Positions 1 to 13,819 of a DNA stretch of 64,000 nt are shown here, one piece after another. How positions within the stretch are numbered: the stretch's first letter is position 1; every line of letters starts with the position of its first letter. The translations under genes were made by a program, and so were the position numbers. Location: the NCBI GenBank assembly GCA_032718475.1, contig JAUCBJ010007311.1, forward strand, positions 1 to 64,000, in the 5' to 3' direction. Below the pieces are notes generated by a model that worked only from the letters and a program-made list of their open reading frames with translations, was not told the DNA's origin and made no database searches. Source of the stretch: Nemertoderma westbladi. Taxonomy: Eukaryota; Xenacoelomorpha; Nemertodermatida; Nemertodermatidae.

Positions 1-3000
1 CGGGGAAACAAATTGAGTGGGATGAGAAAATAGTTACGTCTAAGGGCGGGGAAACAAACTGAATGGGATGAGAAAATAGGTACGTCTAAGGGCGGGGAAA
101 CAAACTGAGTAGGATGAGGAAATAGTTACGTCTAAAGGCGGGGAAACAAACTGAGTGGGATGAGGAAATAGTTACGTCTAAGGGCTGGGAAACAAACTGA
201 GTGGGATGAGAAAATAGGTACGTCTAAGGGCGGGGAAACAAACTGAGTGGGATGAGAAAATAGGTACGTCTAAGGGCGAGGAAACAAATTGAGTGGGATG
301 AGAAAATAGGTACGTCTAAGGGCGGGGAAACAAACTGAGTGGGATGAGGAAATAGGTACGTCTAAGGGCTGGGAAGCAAACTGCTTGGGATGAGAAAATA
401 GGTACGTCTAAGGGCGGGGAAACAAACTGAGTGGGATGAGAAAATAGGTACGTCTAAGGGCGGGGAAACAAACTGAGTGGGATGAGAAAATAGTTACGTC
501 TAAGGGCGGGGAAACAAATTGAGTGGGATGAGAAAATAGGTACGTCTAAGGGTTGGGAAACAAACTGAGTGGGATGAGGAAATAGTTACGTCTAAGGGCG
601 GGGAAACAAACTGAGTGGGATGAGAAAATAGGTACGTCTAAGGGCGGGGAAACAAACTGAGTGGGATGAGAAAATAGGTACGTCTAAGGGCGGGGAAACA
701 AACTGAGTGGGATGAGAAAATAGGTACGTCTAAGGGCGGGGAAACAAACTGAGTGGGATGAGAATATAGGTACGTCTAAGGGCGGTGAAACAAACTGAGT
801 GGGATGAGGAAATAGGTACGTCTAAGGGCGGGGAAACAAACTGAGTGGGATGAGGAAATAGTTACGTCTAAGGGCGGGGAAACAAACTGAGTGGGATGAG
901 AATATAGGTACGTCTAAGGGCGGGGAAACAAACTGAGTGGGATGAGAAAATAGTTACGTCTAAGGGCGGGGAAACAAATTGAGTGGGATGAGAAAATAGG
1001 TACGTCTAAGGGTTGGGAAACAAACTGAGTGGGATGAGGAAATAGTTACGTCTAAGGGCGGGGAAACAAACTGAGTGGGATGAGAAAATAGGTACGTCTA
1101 AGGGCGGGGAAACAAACTGAGTGGGATGAGAAAATAGGTACGTCTAAGGGCGGGGAAACAAACTGAGTGGGATGAGAAAATAGGTACGTCTAAGGGCGGG
1201 GAAACAAACTGAGTGGGATGAGAATATAGGTACGTCTAAGGGCGGGGAAACAAACTGAGTGGGATGAGGAAATAGGTACGTCTAAGGGCGGGGAAACAAA
1301 CTGAGTGGGATGAGGAAATAGTTACGTCTAAGGGCTGGGAAACAAACTGAGTGGGATGAGAAAATAGGTACGTCTAAGGGCGGGGAAACAAACTGAGTGG
1401 GATGAGAAAATAGGTACGTCTAAGGGCGAGGAAACAAATTGAGTGGGATGAGAAAATAGGTACGTCTAAGGGCGGGGAAACAAACTGAGTGGGATGAGGA
1501 AATAGGTACGTCTAAGGGCTGGGAAGCAAACTGCTTGGGATGAGAAAATAGGTACGTCTAAGGGCGGGGAAACAAACTGTGTGGGATGAGAAAATAGGTA
1601 CGTCTAAGGGCGGGGAAACAAACTGAGTGGGATGAGAAAATAGTTACGTCTAAGGGCGGGGAAACAAATTGAGTGGGATGAGAAAATAGGTACGTCTAAG
1701 GGTTGGGAAACAAACTGAGTGGGATGAGGAAATAGTTACGTCTAAGGGCGGGGAAACAAACTGAGTGGGATGAGAAAATAGGTACGTCTAAGGGCGGGGA
1801 AACAAACTGAGTGGGATGAGAAAATAGGTACGTCTAAGGGCGGGGAAACAAACTGAGTGGGATGAGAAAATAGGTACGTCTAAGGGCGGGGAAACAAACT
1901 GAGTGGGATGAGAATATAGGTACGTCTAAGGGCGGGGAAACAAACTGAGTGGGATGAGGAAATAGGTACGTCTAAGGGCGGGGAAACAAACTGAGTGGGA
2001 TGAGGAAATAGTTACGTCTAAGGGCGGGGAAACAAACTGAGTGGGATGAGAATATAGGTACGTCTAAGGGCGGGGAAACAAACTGAGTGGGATGAGAAAA
2101 TAGTTACGTCTAAGGGCGGGGAAACAAACTGAGTGGGATGAGAAAATAGGTACGTCTAAGGGCGGGGAAACAAACTGAGTGGGATGAGAAAATAGTTACG
2201 TCTAAGGGCGGGGAAACAAACTGAGTGGGATGAGAATTTAGGTACGTCTAAGGGCGGGGAAACAAACTGAGTGGGATGAGAAAATAGTTACGTCTAAGGG
2301 CGGGGAAACAAACTGAGTGGGATGAGAAAATAGGTACGTCTAAGGGCGGGGAAACAAACTGAGTGGGATGAGAAAATAGTTACGTCTAAGGGCGAGGAAA
2401 CAAATTGAGTGGGATGAGAAAATAGTTACGTCTAAGGGCGGGGAAACAAATTGAGTGGGATGAGAAAATAGTTACGTCTAAGGGCGGGGAAACAAACTGA
2501 ATGGGATGAGAAAATAGGTACGTCTAAGGGCGGGGAAACAAACTGAGTAGGATGAGGAAATAGTTACGTCTAAAGGCGGGGAAACAAACTGAGTGGGATG
2601 AGGAAATAGTTACGTCTAAGGGCTGGGAAACAAACTGAGTGGGATGAGAAAATAGGTACGTCTAAGGGCGGGGAAACAAACTGAGTGGGATGAGAAAATA
2701 GGTACGTCTAAGGGCGAGGAAACAAATTGAGTGGGATGAGAAAATAGGTACGTCTAAGGGCGGGGAAACAAACTGAGTGGGATGAGGAAATAGGTACGTC
2801 TAAGGGCTGGGAAGCAAACTGCTTGGGATGAGAAAATAGGTACGTCTAAGGGCGGGGAAACAAACTGAGTGGGATGAGAAAATAGTTACGTCTAAGGGCG
2901 GGGAAACAAACTGAGTGGGATGAGAATATAGGTACGTCTAAGGGCGGGGAAACAAACTGAGTGGGATGAGAAAATAGGTACGTCTAAGGGCGGGGAAACA

Positions 3001-6000
3001 AACTGAGTGGGATGAGAAAATAGTTACGTCTAAGGGCGGGGAAACAAATTGAGTGGGATGAGAAAATAGGTACGTCTAAGGGCGGGGAAACAAACTGAGT
3101 GGGATGAGAAAATAGGTACGTCTAAGGGCGGGGAAACAAACTGAGTGGGATGAGAAAATAGTTACGTCTAAGGGCGGGGAAACAAACTGAGTGGGATGAG
3201 AATATAGGTACGTCTAAGGGCGGGGAAACAAACTGAGTGGGATGAGAAAATAGTTACGTCTAAGGGCGGGGAAACAAACTGAGTGGGATGAGAAAATAGG
3301 TACGTCTAAGGGCGGGGAAACAAACTGAGTGGGATGAGAAAATAGTTACGTCTAAGGGCGAGGAAACAAATTGAGTGGGATGAGAAAATAGTTACGTCTA
3401 AGGTCGGGGAAACAAATTGAGTGGGATGAGAAAATAGTTACGTCTAAGGGCGGGGAAACAAACTGAATGGGATGAGAAAATAGGTACGTCTAAGGGCGGG
3501 GAATCAAACTGAGTAGGATGAGGAAATAGTTACGTCTAAAGGCGGGGAAACAAACTGAGTGGGATGAGGAAATAGTTACGTCTAAAGGCGGGGAAACAAA
3601 CTGAGTGGGATGAGGAAATAGTTACGTCTAAGGGCTGGGAAACAAACTGAGTGGGATGAGAAAATAGGTACGTCTAAGGGCGGGGAAACAAACTGAGTGG
3701 GATGAGAAAATAGTTACGTCTAAGGGCGGGGAAACAAACTGAGTGGGATGAGAAAATAGGTACGTCTAAGGGCGGGGAAACAAACTGAGTGGGATGAGAA
3801 AATAGTTACGTCTAAGGGCGGGGAAACAAACTGAGTGGGATGAGAATATAGGTACGTCTAAGGGCGGGGAAACAAACTGAGTGGGATGAGAAAATAGTTA
3901 CGTCTAAGGGCGGGGAACCAAACTGAGTGGGATGAGAAAATAGGTACGTCTAAGGGCGGGGAAACAAACTGAGTGGGATGAGAAAATAGTTACGTCTAAG
4001 GGCGAGGAAACAAATTGAGTGGGATGAGAAAATAGTTACGTCTAAGGGCGGGGAAACAAATTGAGTGGGATGAGAAAATAGTTACGTCTAAGGACGGGGA
4101 AACAAACTGAATGGGATGAGAAAATAGGTACGTCTAAGGGCGGGGAAACAAACTGAGTAGGATGAGGAAATAGTTACGTCTAAAGGCGGGGAAACAAACT
4201 GAGTGGGATGAGGAAATAGTTACGTCTAAGGGCTGGGAAACAAACTGAGTGGGATGAGAAAATAGGTACGTCTAAGGGCGGGGAAACAAACTGAATGGGA
4301 TGAGAAAATAGGTACGTCTAAGGGCAGGGAAACAAACTGAGTAGGATGAGGAAATAGTTACGTCTAAAGGCGGGGAAACAAACTGAGTGGGATGAGGAAA
4401 TAGTTACGTCTAAGGGCTGGGAAACAAACTGAGTGGGATGAGAAAATAGGTACGTCTAAGGGCGGGGAAACAAACTGAGTGGGATGAGAAAATAGGTACG
4501 TCTAAGGGCGAGGAAACAAATTGAGTGGGATGAGAAAATAGGTACGTCTAAGGGCGGGGAAACAAACTGAGTGGGATGAGGAAATAGGTACGTCTAAGGG
4601 CTGGGAAGCAAACTGCTTGGGATGAGAAAATAGGTACGTCTAAGGGCGGGGAAACAAACTGAGTGGGATGAGAAAATAGGTACGTCTAAGGGCGGGGAAA
4701 CAAACTGAGTGGGATGAGAAAATAGTTACGTCTAAGGGCGGGGAAACAAATTGAGTGGGATGAGAAAATAGGTACGTCTAAGGGCGGGGAAACAAACTGA
4801 GTGGGATGAGAAAATAGGTACGTCTAAGGGCGGGGAAACAAACTGAGTGGGATGAGAAAATAGTTACGTCTAAGGGCGGGGAAACAAACTGAGTGGGATG
4901 AGAATATAGGTATGTCTAAGGGCGGGGAAACAAACTGAGTGGGATGAGAAAATAGTTACGTCTAAGGGCGGGGAAACAAACTGAGTGGGATGAGAAAATA
5001 GGTACGTCTAAGGGCGGGGAAACAAACTGAGTGGGATGAGAAAATAGTTACGTCTAAGGGCGAGGAAACAAATTGAGTGGGATGAGAAAATAGTTACGTC
5101 TAAGGGCGGGGAAACAAATTGAGTGGGATGAGAAAATAGTTACGTCTAAGGGCGGGGAAACAAACTGAATGGGATGAGAAAATAGGTACGTCTAAGGGCG
5201 GGGAAACAAACTGAGTAGGATGAGGAAATAGTTACGTCTAAAGGCGGGGAAACAAACTGAGTGGGATGAGGAAATAGTTACGTCTAAGGGCTGGGAAACA
5301 AACTGAGTGGGATGAGAAAATAGGTACGTCTAACGGCGGGGAAACAAACTGAGTGGGATGAGAAAATAGGTACGTCTAAGGGCGAGGAAACAAATTGAGT
5401 GGGATGAGAAAATAGGTACGTCTAAGGGCGGGGAAACAAACTGAGTGGGATGAGGAAATAGGTACGTCTAAGGGCTGGGAAGCAAACTGCTTGGGATGAG
5501 AAAATAGGTACGTCTAAGGGCGGGGAAACAAACTGAGTGGGATGAGAAAATAGGTACGTCTAAGGGCGGGGAAACAAACTGAGTGGGATGAGAAAATAGT
5601 TACGTCTAAGGGCGGGGAAACAAATTGAGTGGGATGAGAAAATAGGTACGTCTAAGGGTTGGGAAACAAACTGAGTGGGATGAGGAAATAGTTACGTCTA
5701 AGGGCGGGGAAACAAACTGAGTGGGATGAGAAAATAGGTACGTCTAAGGGCGGGGAAACAAACTGAGTGGGATGAGAAAATAGGTACGTCTAAGGGCGGG
5801 GAAACAAACTGAGTGGGATGAGAAAATAGGTACGTCTAAGGGCGGGGAAACAAACTGAGTGGGATGAGAATATAGGTACGTCTAAGGGCGGTGAAACAAA
5901 CTGAGTGGGATGAGGAAATAGGTACGTCTAAGGGCGGGGAAACAAACTGAGTGGGATGAGGAAATAGTTACGTCTAAGGGCGGGGAAACAAACTGAGTGG

Positions 6001-8816
6001 GATGAGAATATAGGTACGTCTAAGGGCGGGGAAACAAACTGAGTGGGATGAGAAAATAGTTACGTCTAAGGGCGGGGAAACAAATTGAGTGGGATGAGAA
6101 AATAGGTACGTCTAAGGGTTGGGAAACAAACTGAGTGGGATGAGGAAATAGTTACGTCTAAGGGCGGGGAAACAAACTGAGTGGGATGAGAAAATAGGTA
6201 CGTCTAAGGGCGGGGAAACAAACTGAGTGGGATGAGAAAATAGGTACGTCTAAGGGCGGGGAAACAAACTGAGTGGGATGAGAAAATAGGTACGTCTAAG
6301 GGCGGGGAAACAAACTGAGTGGGATGAGAATATAGGTACGTCTAAGGGCGGGGAAACAAACTGAGTGGGATGAGGAAATAGGTACGTCTAAGGGCGGGGA
6401 AACAAACTGAGTGGGATGAGGAAATAGTTACGTCTAAGGGCTGGGAAACAAACTGAGTGGGATGAGAAAATAGGTACGTCTAAGGGCGGGGAAACAAACT
6501 GAGTGGGATGAGAAAATAGGTACGTCTAAGGGCGAGGAAACAAATTGAGTGGGATGAGAAAATAGGTACGTCTAAGGGCGGGGAAACAAACTGAGTGGGA
6601 TGAGGAAATAGGTACGTCTAAGGGCTGGGAAGCAAACTGCTTGGGATGAGAAAATAGGTACGTCTAAGGGCGGGGAAACAAACTGTGTGGGATGAGAAAA
6701 TAGGTACGTCTAAGGGCGGGGAAACAAACTGAGTGGGATGAGAAAATAGTTACGTCTAAGGGCGGGGAAACAAATTGAGTGGGATGAGAAAATAGGTACG
6801 TCTAAGGGTTGGGAAACAAACTGAGTGGGATGAGGAAATAGTTACGTCTAAGGGCGGGGAAACAAACTGAGTGGGATGAGAAAATAGGTACGTCTAAGGG
6901 CGGGGAAACAAACTGAGTGGGATGAGAAAATAGGTACGTCTAAGGGCGGGGAAACAAACTGAGTGGGATGAGAAAATAGGTACGTCTAAGGGCGGGGAAA
7001 CAAACTGAGTGGGATGAGAATATAGGTACGTCTAAGGGCGGGGAAACAAACTGAGTGGGATGAGGAAATAGGTACGTCTAAGGGCGGGGAAACAAACTGA
7101 GTGGGATGAGGAAATAGTTACGTCTAAGGGCGGGGAAACAAACTGAGTGGGATGAGAATATAGGTACGTCTAAGGGCGGGGAAACAAACTGAGTGGGATG
7201 AGAAAATAGTTACGTCTAAGGGCGGGGAAACAAACTGAGTGGGATGAGAAAATAGGTACGTCTAAGGGCGGGGAAACAAACTGAGTGGGATGAGAAAATA
7301 GTTACGTCTAAGGGCGGGGAAACAAACTGAGTGGGATGAGAATTTAGGTACGTCTAAGGGCGGGGAAACAAACTGAGTGGGATGAGAAAATAGTTACGTC
7401 TAAGGGCGGGGAAACAAACTGAGTGGGATGAGAAAATAGGTACGTCTAAGGGCGGGGAAACAAACTGAGTGGGATGAGAAAATAGTTACGTCTAAGGGCG
7501 AGGAAACAAATTGAGTGGGATGAGAAAATAGTTACGTCTAAGGGCGGGGAAACAAATTGAGTGGGATGAGAAAATAGTTACGTCTAAGGGCGGGGAAACA
7601 AACTGAATGGGATGAGAAAATAGGTACGTCTAAGGGCGGGGAAACAAACTGAGTAGGATGAGGAAATAGTTACGTCTAAAGGCGGGGAAACAAACTGAGT
7701 GGGATGAGGAAATAGTTACGTCTAAGGGCTGGGAAACAAACTGAGTGGGATGAGAAAATAGGTACGTCTAAGGGCGGGGAAACAAACTGAGTGGGATGAG
7801 AAAATAGGTACGTCTAAGGGCGAGGAAACAAATTGAGTGGGATGAGAAAATAGGTACGTCTAAGGGCGGGGAAACAAACTGAGTGGGATGAGGAAATAGG
7901 TACGTCTAAGGGCTGGGAAGCAAACTGCTTGGGATGAGAAAATAGGTACGTCTAAGGGCGGGGAAACAAACTGAGTGGGATGAGAAAATAGTTACGTCTA
8001 AGGGCGGGGAAACAAACTGAGTGGGATGAGAATATAGGTACGTCTAAGGGCGGGGAAACAAACTGAGTGGGATGAGAAAATAGGTACGTCTAAGGGCGGG
8101 GAAACAAACTGAGTGGGATGAGAAAATAGTTACGTCTAAGGGCGGGGAAACAAATTGAGTGGGATGAGAAAATAGGTACGTCTAAGGGCGGGGAAACAAA
8201 CTGAGTGGGATGAGAAAATAGGTACGTCTAAGGGCGGGGAAACAAACTGAGTGGGATGAGAAAATAGTTACGTCTAAGGGCGGGGAAACAAACTGAGTGG
8301 GATGAGAATATAGGTACGTCTAAGGGCGGGGAAACAAACTGAGTGGGATGAGAAAATAGTTACGTCTAAGGGCGGGGAAACAAACTGAGTGGGATGAGAA
8401 AATAGGTACGTCTAAGGGCGGGGAAACAAACTGAGTGGGATGAGAAAATAGTTACGTCTAAGGGCGAGGAAACAAATTGAGTGGGATGAGAAAATAGTTA
8501 CGTCTAAGGTCGGGGAAACAAATTGAGTGGGATGAGAAAATAGTTACGTCTAAGGGCGGGGAAACAAACTGAATGGGATGAGAAAATAGGTACGTCTAAG
8601 GGCGGGGAATCAAACTGAGTAGGATGAGGAAATAGTTACGTCTAAAGGCGGGGAAACAAACTGAGTGGGATGAGGAAATAGTTACGTCTAAAGGCGGGGA
8701 AACAAACTGAGTGGGATGAGGAAATAGTTACGTCTAAGGGCTGGGAAACAAACTGAGTGGGATGAGAAAATAGGTACGTCTAAGGGCGGGGAAACAAACT
8801 GAGTGGGATGAGAAAA
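1..8816. repeat. Higher-order duplication inside the satellite, offset 5106 bp (111 monomers)
   Basis: Rare variants in the first 3.7 kb recur exactly 5106 bp later: GAATGGG at 61/5167, GGGAAGC at 371/5477 and 1521/6627, CTGTGTGGG near 1579/6685, GGGAAGC at 2809/7915, AAGGTCGGGG at 3404/8510, and GAATCAAAC at 3501/8607. The match breaks near 3710 (AGTTACG against AGGTACG at 8816). The left end may lie outside the window. Confidence 0.9.
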
Positions 8817-11800
8817 TAGGTACGTCTAAGGGCGTGGAAACAAACTGAGTGGGATGAGAAAATAGGTACGTCTAAGGGCGGGGAAACAAACTGAATGGGA
8901 TGAGAAAATAGTTACGTCTAAGGGCGGGGAAACAAACTGAATGGGATGAGAAAATAGTTACGTCTAAGGGCGGGGAAACAAACTGAGTGGGATGAGAAAA
9001 TAGGTACGTCTAAGGGCGGGGAAACAAACTGAGTGGGATGAGAAAATATGTACGTCTAAGGGATGCTGGGAAACAAACTGAGTGGGATGAGAAAATAGGT
9101 ACGTCTAAGGGATGCTGGGAAACAAACTGAGTGGGATGAGAAAATAGGTACGTCTAAGGGATGCTGGGAAACAAACTGAGTGGGATGAGAAAATAGGTAC
9201 GTCTAAGGGCGGGGAAACAAACTGAATGGGATGAGAAAATAGGTACGTCTAAGGGCGGGGAAACAAACTGAATGGATGAGAAAATAGGTACGTCTAAGGG
9301 CGGGGAAACAAACTGAATGGGATGAGAAAATAGTTACGTCTAAGAGCGGGGAAACAAACTGAATGGGATGAGAAAATAGTTACGTCTAAGGGCGGGGAAA
9401 CAAACTGAGTGGGATGAGAAAATAGGTACGTCTAAGGGCGGGGAAACAAACTGAGTGGGATGAGAAAATAGTTACGTCTAAGGGCTGGGAAACAAATTGA
9501 ATGGGATGAGAAAATAGGTACGTCTAAGGGCGGGGAAACAAACTGAGTGGGATGAGAATATAGGTACGTCTAAGGGCGGGGAAAAAAAACTGAGTGGGAT
9601 GAGAAAATAGGTACGTCTAAGGGCTGGGAAACAAACTGAGTGGGATGAGAAAATAGGTACGTCTAAGGGCGGGGAAACAAACTGAGTGGGATGAGAAAAT
9701 AGGTACGTCTAAGGGCGGGGAAACAAACTGAGTGGGATGAGAATATAGGTACGTCTAAGGGCGGGGAAAAAAAACTGAGTGGGATGAGAAAATAGGTACG
9801 TCTAAGGGCTGGGAAACAAACTGAGTGGGATGAGAATATAGGTACGTCTAAAGGCGGGGAAACAAACTGAGTGGGATGAGAAAATAGGTACGTCTAAGGG
9901 ATGCTGGGAAACAAACTGAGTGGGATGAGAAAATAGTTACGTCTAAGGGCGTTGAAACAAACTGAGTGGGATGAGGAAATAGGTACGTCTAAGGGCGGGG
10001 AAACAAATTGAGTGGGATGAGAAAATAGGTACGTCTAAGGGCGGGGAAACAAACTGAGTGGGATGAGAAAATAGGTACGTCTAAGGGCGAGGAAACAAAT
10101 TGAGTGGGATGAGAAAATAGTTACGTCTAAGGGCGGGAAAACAAACTGAGTGGGATGAGAAAATAGGTACGTCTAAGGGCGGGAAAACAAACTGAGTGGG
10201 ATGAGAAAATAGTTACGTCTAAGGGCGGGAAAACGAACTGAGTGGGATGAGAAAATAGGTACGTCTAAGGGCGGGAAAACAAACTGAGTGGGATGAGAAA
10301 ATAGTTACGTCTAAGGGCGAGGAAACAAATTGAGTGGGATGAGAAAATAGTTACGTCTACGGGCGGGGAAACAAACTGAGTGGGATGAGAAAATAGTTAC
10401 GTCTAAGGGCGGGAAAACAAACTGAGTGGGATGAGAAAATAGGTACGTCTAAGGGCGGGAAAACAAACTGAGTGGGATGAGAAAATAGTTACGTCTAAGG
10501 GCGGGAAAAAAAACTGAGTGGGATGAGGAAATAGGTACGTCTAAGGGCGGGGAAACAAACTGAGTGGGATGAGAAAATAGTAACGTCTAAGGGCTGGTAA
10601 ACAAACTGAGTGGGATGAGAAAACAGGTACGTCTAAGGGCGGGAAAACAAACTGAGTGGGATGAGAAAATAGTTACGTCTAAGGGCGAGGAAACAAATTG
10701 AGTGGGATGAGAAAATAGTTACGTCTACGGGCGAGGAAACAAACTGAGTGGGATGAGAAAATAGTTACGTCTAAGGGCGGGAAAACAAACTGAGTGGGAT
10801 GAGAAAATAGTTACGTCTAAGGGCGGGAAAACAAACTGAGTGGGATGAGAAAATAGGTACGTCTAAGGGCGGGGAAACAAACTGAGTGGGATGAGAATAT
10901 AGGTACGTCTAAGGGCGGGGAAAAAAAACTGAGTGGGATGAGAAAATAGGTACGTCTAAGGGCTGGGAAACAAACTGAGTGGGATGAGAAAATAGGTACG
11001 TCTAAGGGCGGGGAAACAAACTGAGTGGGATGAGAAAATAGGTACGTCTAAGGGCGGGGAAACAAACTGAGTGGGATGAGAATATAGGTACGTCTAAGGG
11101 CGGGGAAAAAAAACTGAGTGGGATGAGAAAATAGGTACGTCTAAGGGCTGGGAAACAAACTGAGTGGGATGAGAATATAGGTACGTCTAAAGGCGGGGAA
11201 ACAAACTGAGTGGGATGAGAAAATAGGTACGTCTAAGGGATGCTGGGAAACAAACTGAGTGGGATGAGAAAATAGTTACGTCTAAGGGCGTTGAAACAAA
11301 CTGAGTGGGATGAGGAAATAGGTACGTCTAAGGGCGGGGAAACAAATTGAGTGGGATGAGAAAATAGGTACGTCTAAGGGCGGGGAAACAAACTGAGTGG
11401 GATGAGAAAATAGGTACGTCTAAGGGCGAGGAAACAAATTGAGTGGGATGAGAAAATAGTTACGTCTAAGGGCGGGAAAACAAACTGAGTGGGATGAGAA
11501 AATAGGTACGTCTAAGGGCGGGAAAACAAACTGAGTGGGATGAGAAAATAGTTACGTCTAAGGGCGGGAAAACGAACTGAGTGGGATGAGAAAATAGGTA
11601 CGTCTAAGGGCGGGAAAACAAACTGAGTGGGATGAGAAAATAGTTACGTCTAAGGGCGAGGAAACAAATTGAGTGGGATGAGAAAATAGTTACGTCTACG
11701 GGCGGGGAAACAAACTGAGTGGGATGAGAAAATAGTTACGTCTAAGGGCGGGAAAACAAACTGAGTGGGATGAGAAAATAGGTACGTCTAAGGGCGGGAA

Positions 11801-13819
11801 AACAAACTGAGTGGGATGAGAAAATAGTTACGTCTAAGGGCGGGAAAAAAAACTGAGTGGGATGAGGAAATAGGTACGTCTAAGGGCGGGGAAACAAACT
11901 GAGTGGGATGAGAAAATAGTAACGTCTAAGGGCTGGTAAACAAACTGAGTGGGATGAGAAAACAGGTACGTCTAAGGGCGGGAAAACAAACTGAGTGGGA
12001 TGAGAAAATAGTTACGTCTAAGGGCGGGAAAACAAACTGAGTGGGATGAGGAAATAGGTACGTCTAAGTGCGGGGAAACAAATTGAGTGGGATGAGAAAA
12101 TAGTTACGTCTAAGGGCGAGGAAACAAATTGAGTGGGATGAGAAAATAGTTACGTCTACGGGCGAGGAAACAAACTGAGTGGGATGAGAAAATAGTTACG
12201 TCTAAGGGCGGGAAAACAAACTGAGTGGGATGAGAAAATAGTTACGTCTAAGGGCGGGAAAACAAACTGAGTGGGATGAGAAAATAGTTACGTCTAAGGG
12301 CGGGGAAACAAATTGAGTGGGATGAGAAAATAGTTACGTCTAAGGGCGGGGAAACAAACTGAGTGGGATGAGAAAATAGGTACGTCTAAGGGCGGGAAAA
12401 CAAACTGAGTGGGATGAGGAAATAGTTACGTCTAAGGGCGGGAAAACAAACTGAGTGGGATGAGAAAATAGTTACGTCTAAGGGCGAGGAAACAAACTGA
12501 GTGGGATGAGAAAATAGTTACGTCTAAGGGCGGGAAAACAAACTGAGTGGGATGAGAAAATAGGTACGTCTAAGGGCGAGGAAACAAATTGAGTGGGATG
12601 AGAAAATAGTTACGTCTAAGGGCGGGGAAACAAATTGAGTGGGATGAGAAAATAGTTACGTCTAAGGGCGGGGAAACAAACTGAGTGGGATGAGAAAATA
12701 GGTACGTCTAAGGGCGGGAAAACAAACTGAGTGGGATGAGGAAATAGTTACGTCTAAGGGCGGGAAAACAAACTGAGTGGGATGAGAAAATAGTTACGTC
12801 TAAGGGCGAGGAAACAAATTGAGTGGGATGAGAAAATAGTTACATCTACGGGCGGGGAAACAAACTGAGTGGGATGAGAAAATAGTTACGTCTACGGGCG
12901 GGGAAACAAACTGAGTGGGATGAGAAAATAGGTACGTCTAAGGGCGGGGAAACAAACTGAGTGGGATGAGAAAATAGTTACGTCTAAGGGCGGGGAAACA
13001 AACTGAGTGGGATGAGAATATAGGTACGTCTAAGGGCGGGGAAACAAACTGAGTGGGATGAGAAAATAGTTACGTCTAAGGGCGGGGAAACAAACTGAGT
13101 GGGATGAGAAAATAGGTACGTCTAAGGGCGGGGAAACAAACTGAGTGGGATGAGAAAATAGTTACGTCTAAGGGCGAGGAAACAAATTGAGTGGGATGAG
13201 AAAATAGTTACGTCTAAGGGCGGGGAAACAAATTGAGTGGGATGAGAAAATAGTTACGTCTAAGGGCGGGGAAACAAACTGAATGGGATGAGAAAATAGG
13301 TACGTCTAAGGGCGGGGAATCAAACTGAGTAGGATGAGGAAATAGTTACGTCTAAAGGCGGGGAAACAAACTGAGTGGGATGAGGAAATAGTTACGTCTA
13401 AAGGCGGGGAAACAAACTGAGTGGGATGAGGAAATAGTTACGTCTAAGGGCTGGGAAACAAACTGAGTGGGATGAGAAAATAGGTACGTCTAAGGGCGGG
13501 GAAACAAACTGAGTGGGATGAGAAAATAGGTACGTCTAAGGGCGTGGAAACAAACTGAGTGGGATGAGAAAATAGGTACGTCTAAGGGCGGGGAAACAAA
13601 CTGAATGGGATGAGAAAATAGTTACGTCTAAGGGCGGGGAAACAAACTGAATGGGATGAGAAAATAGTTACGTCTAAGGGCGGGGAAACAAACTGAGTGG
13701 GATGAGAAAATAGGTACGTCTAAGGGCGGGGAAACAAACTGAGTGGGATGAGAAAATAGGTACGTCTAAGGGATGCTGGGAAACAAACTGAGTGGGATGA
13801 GAAAATAGGTACGTCTAAG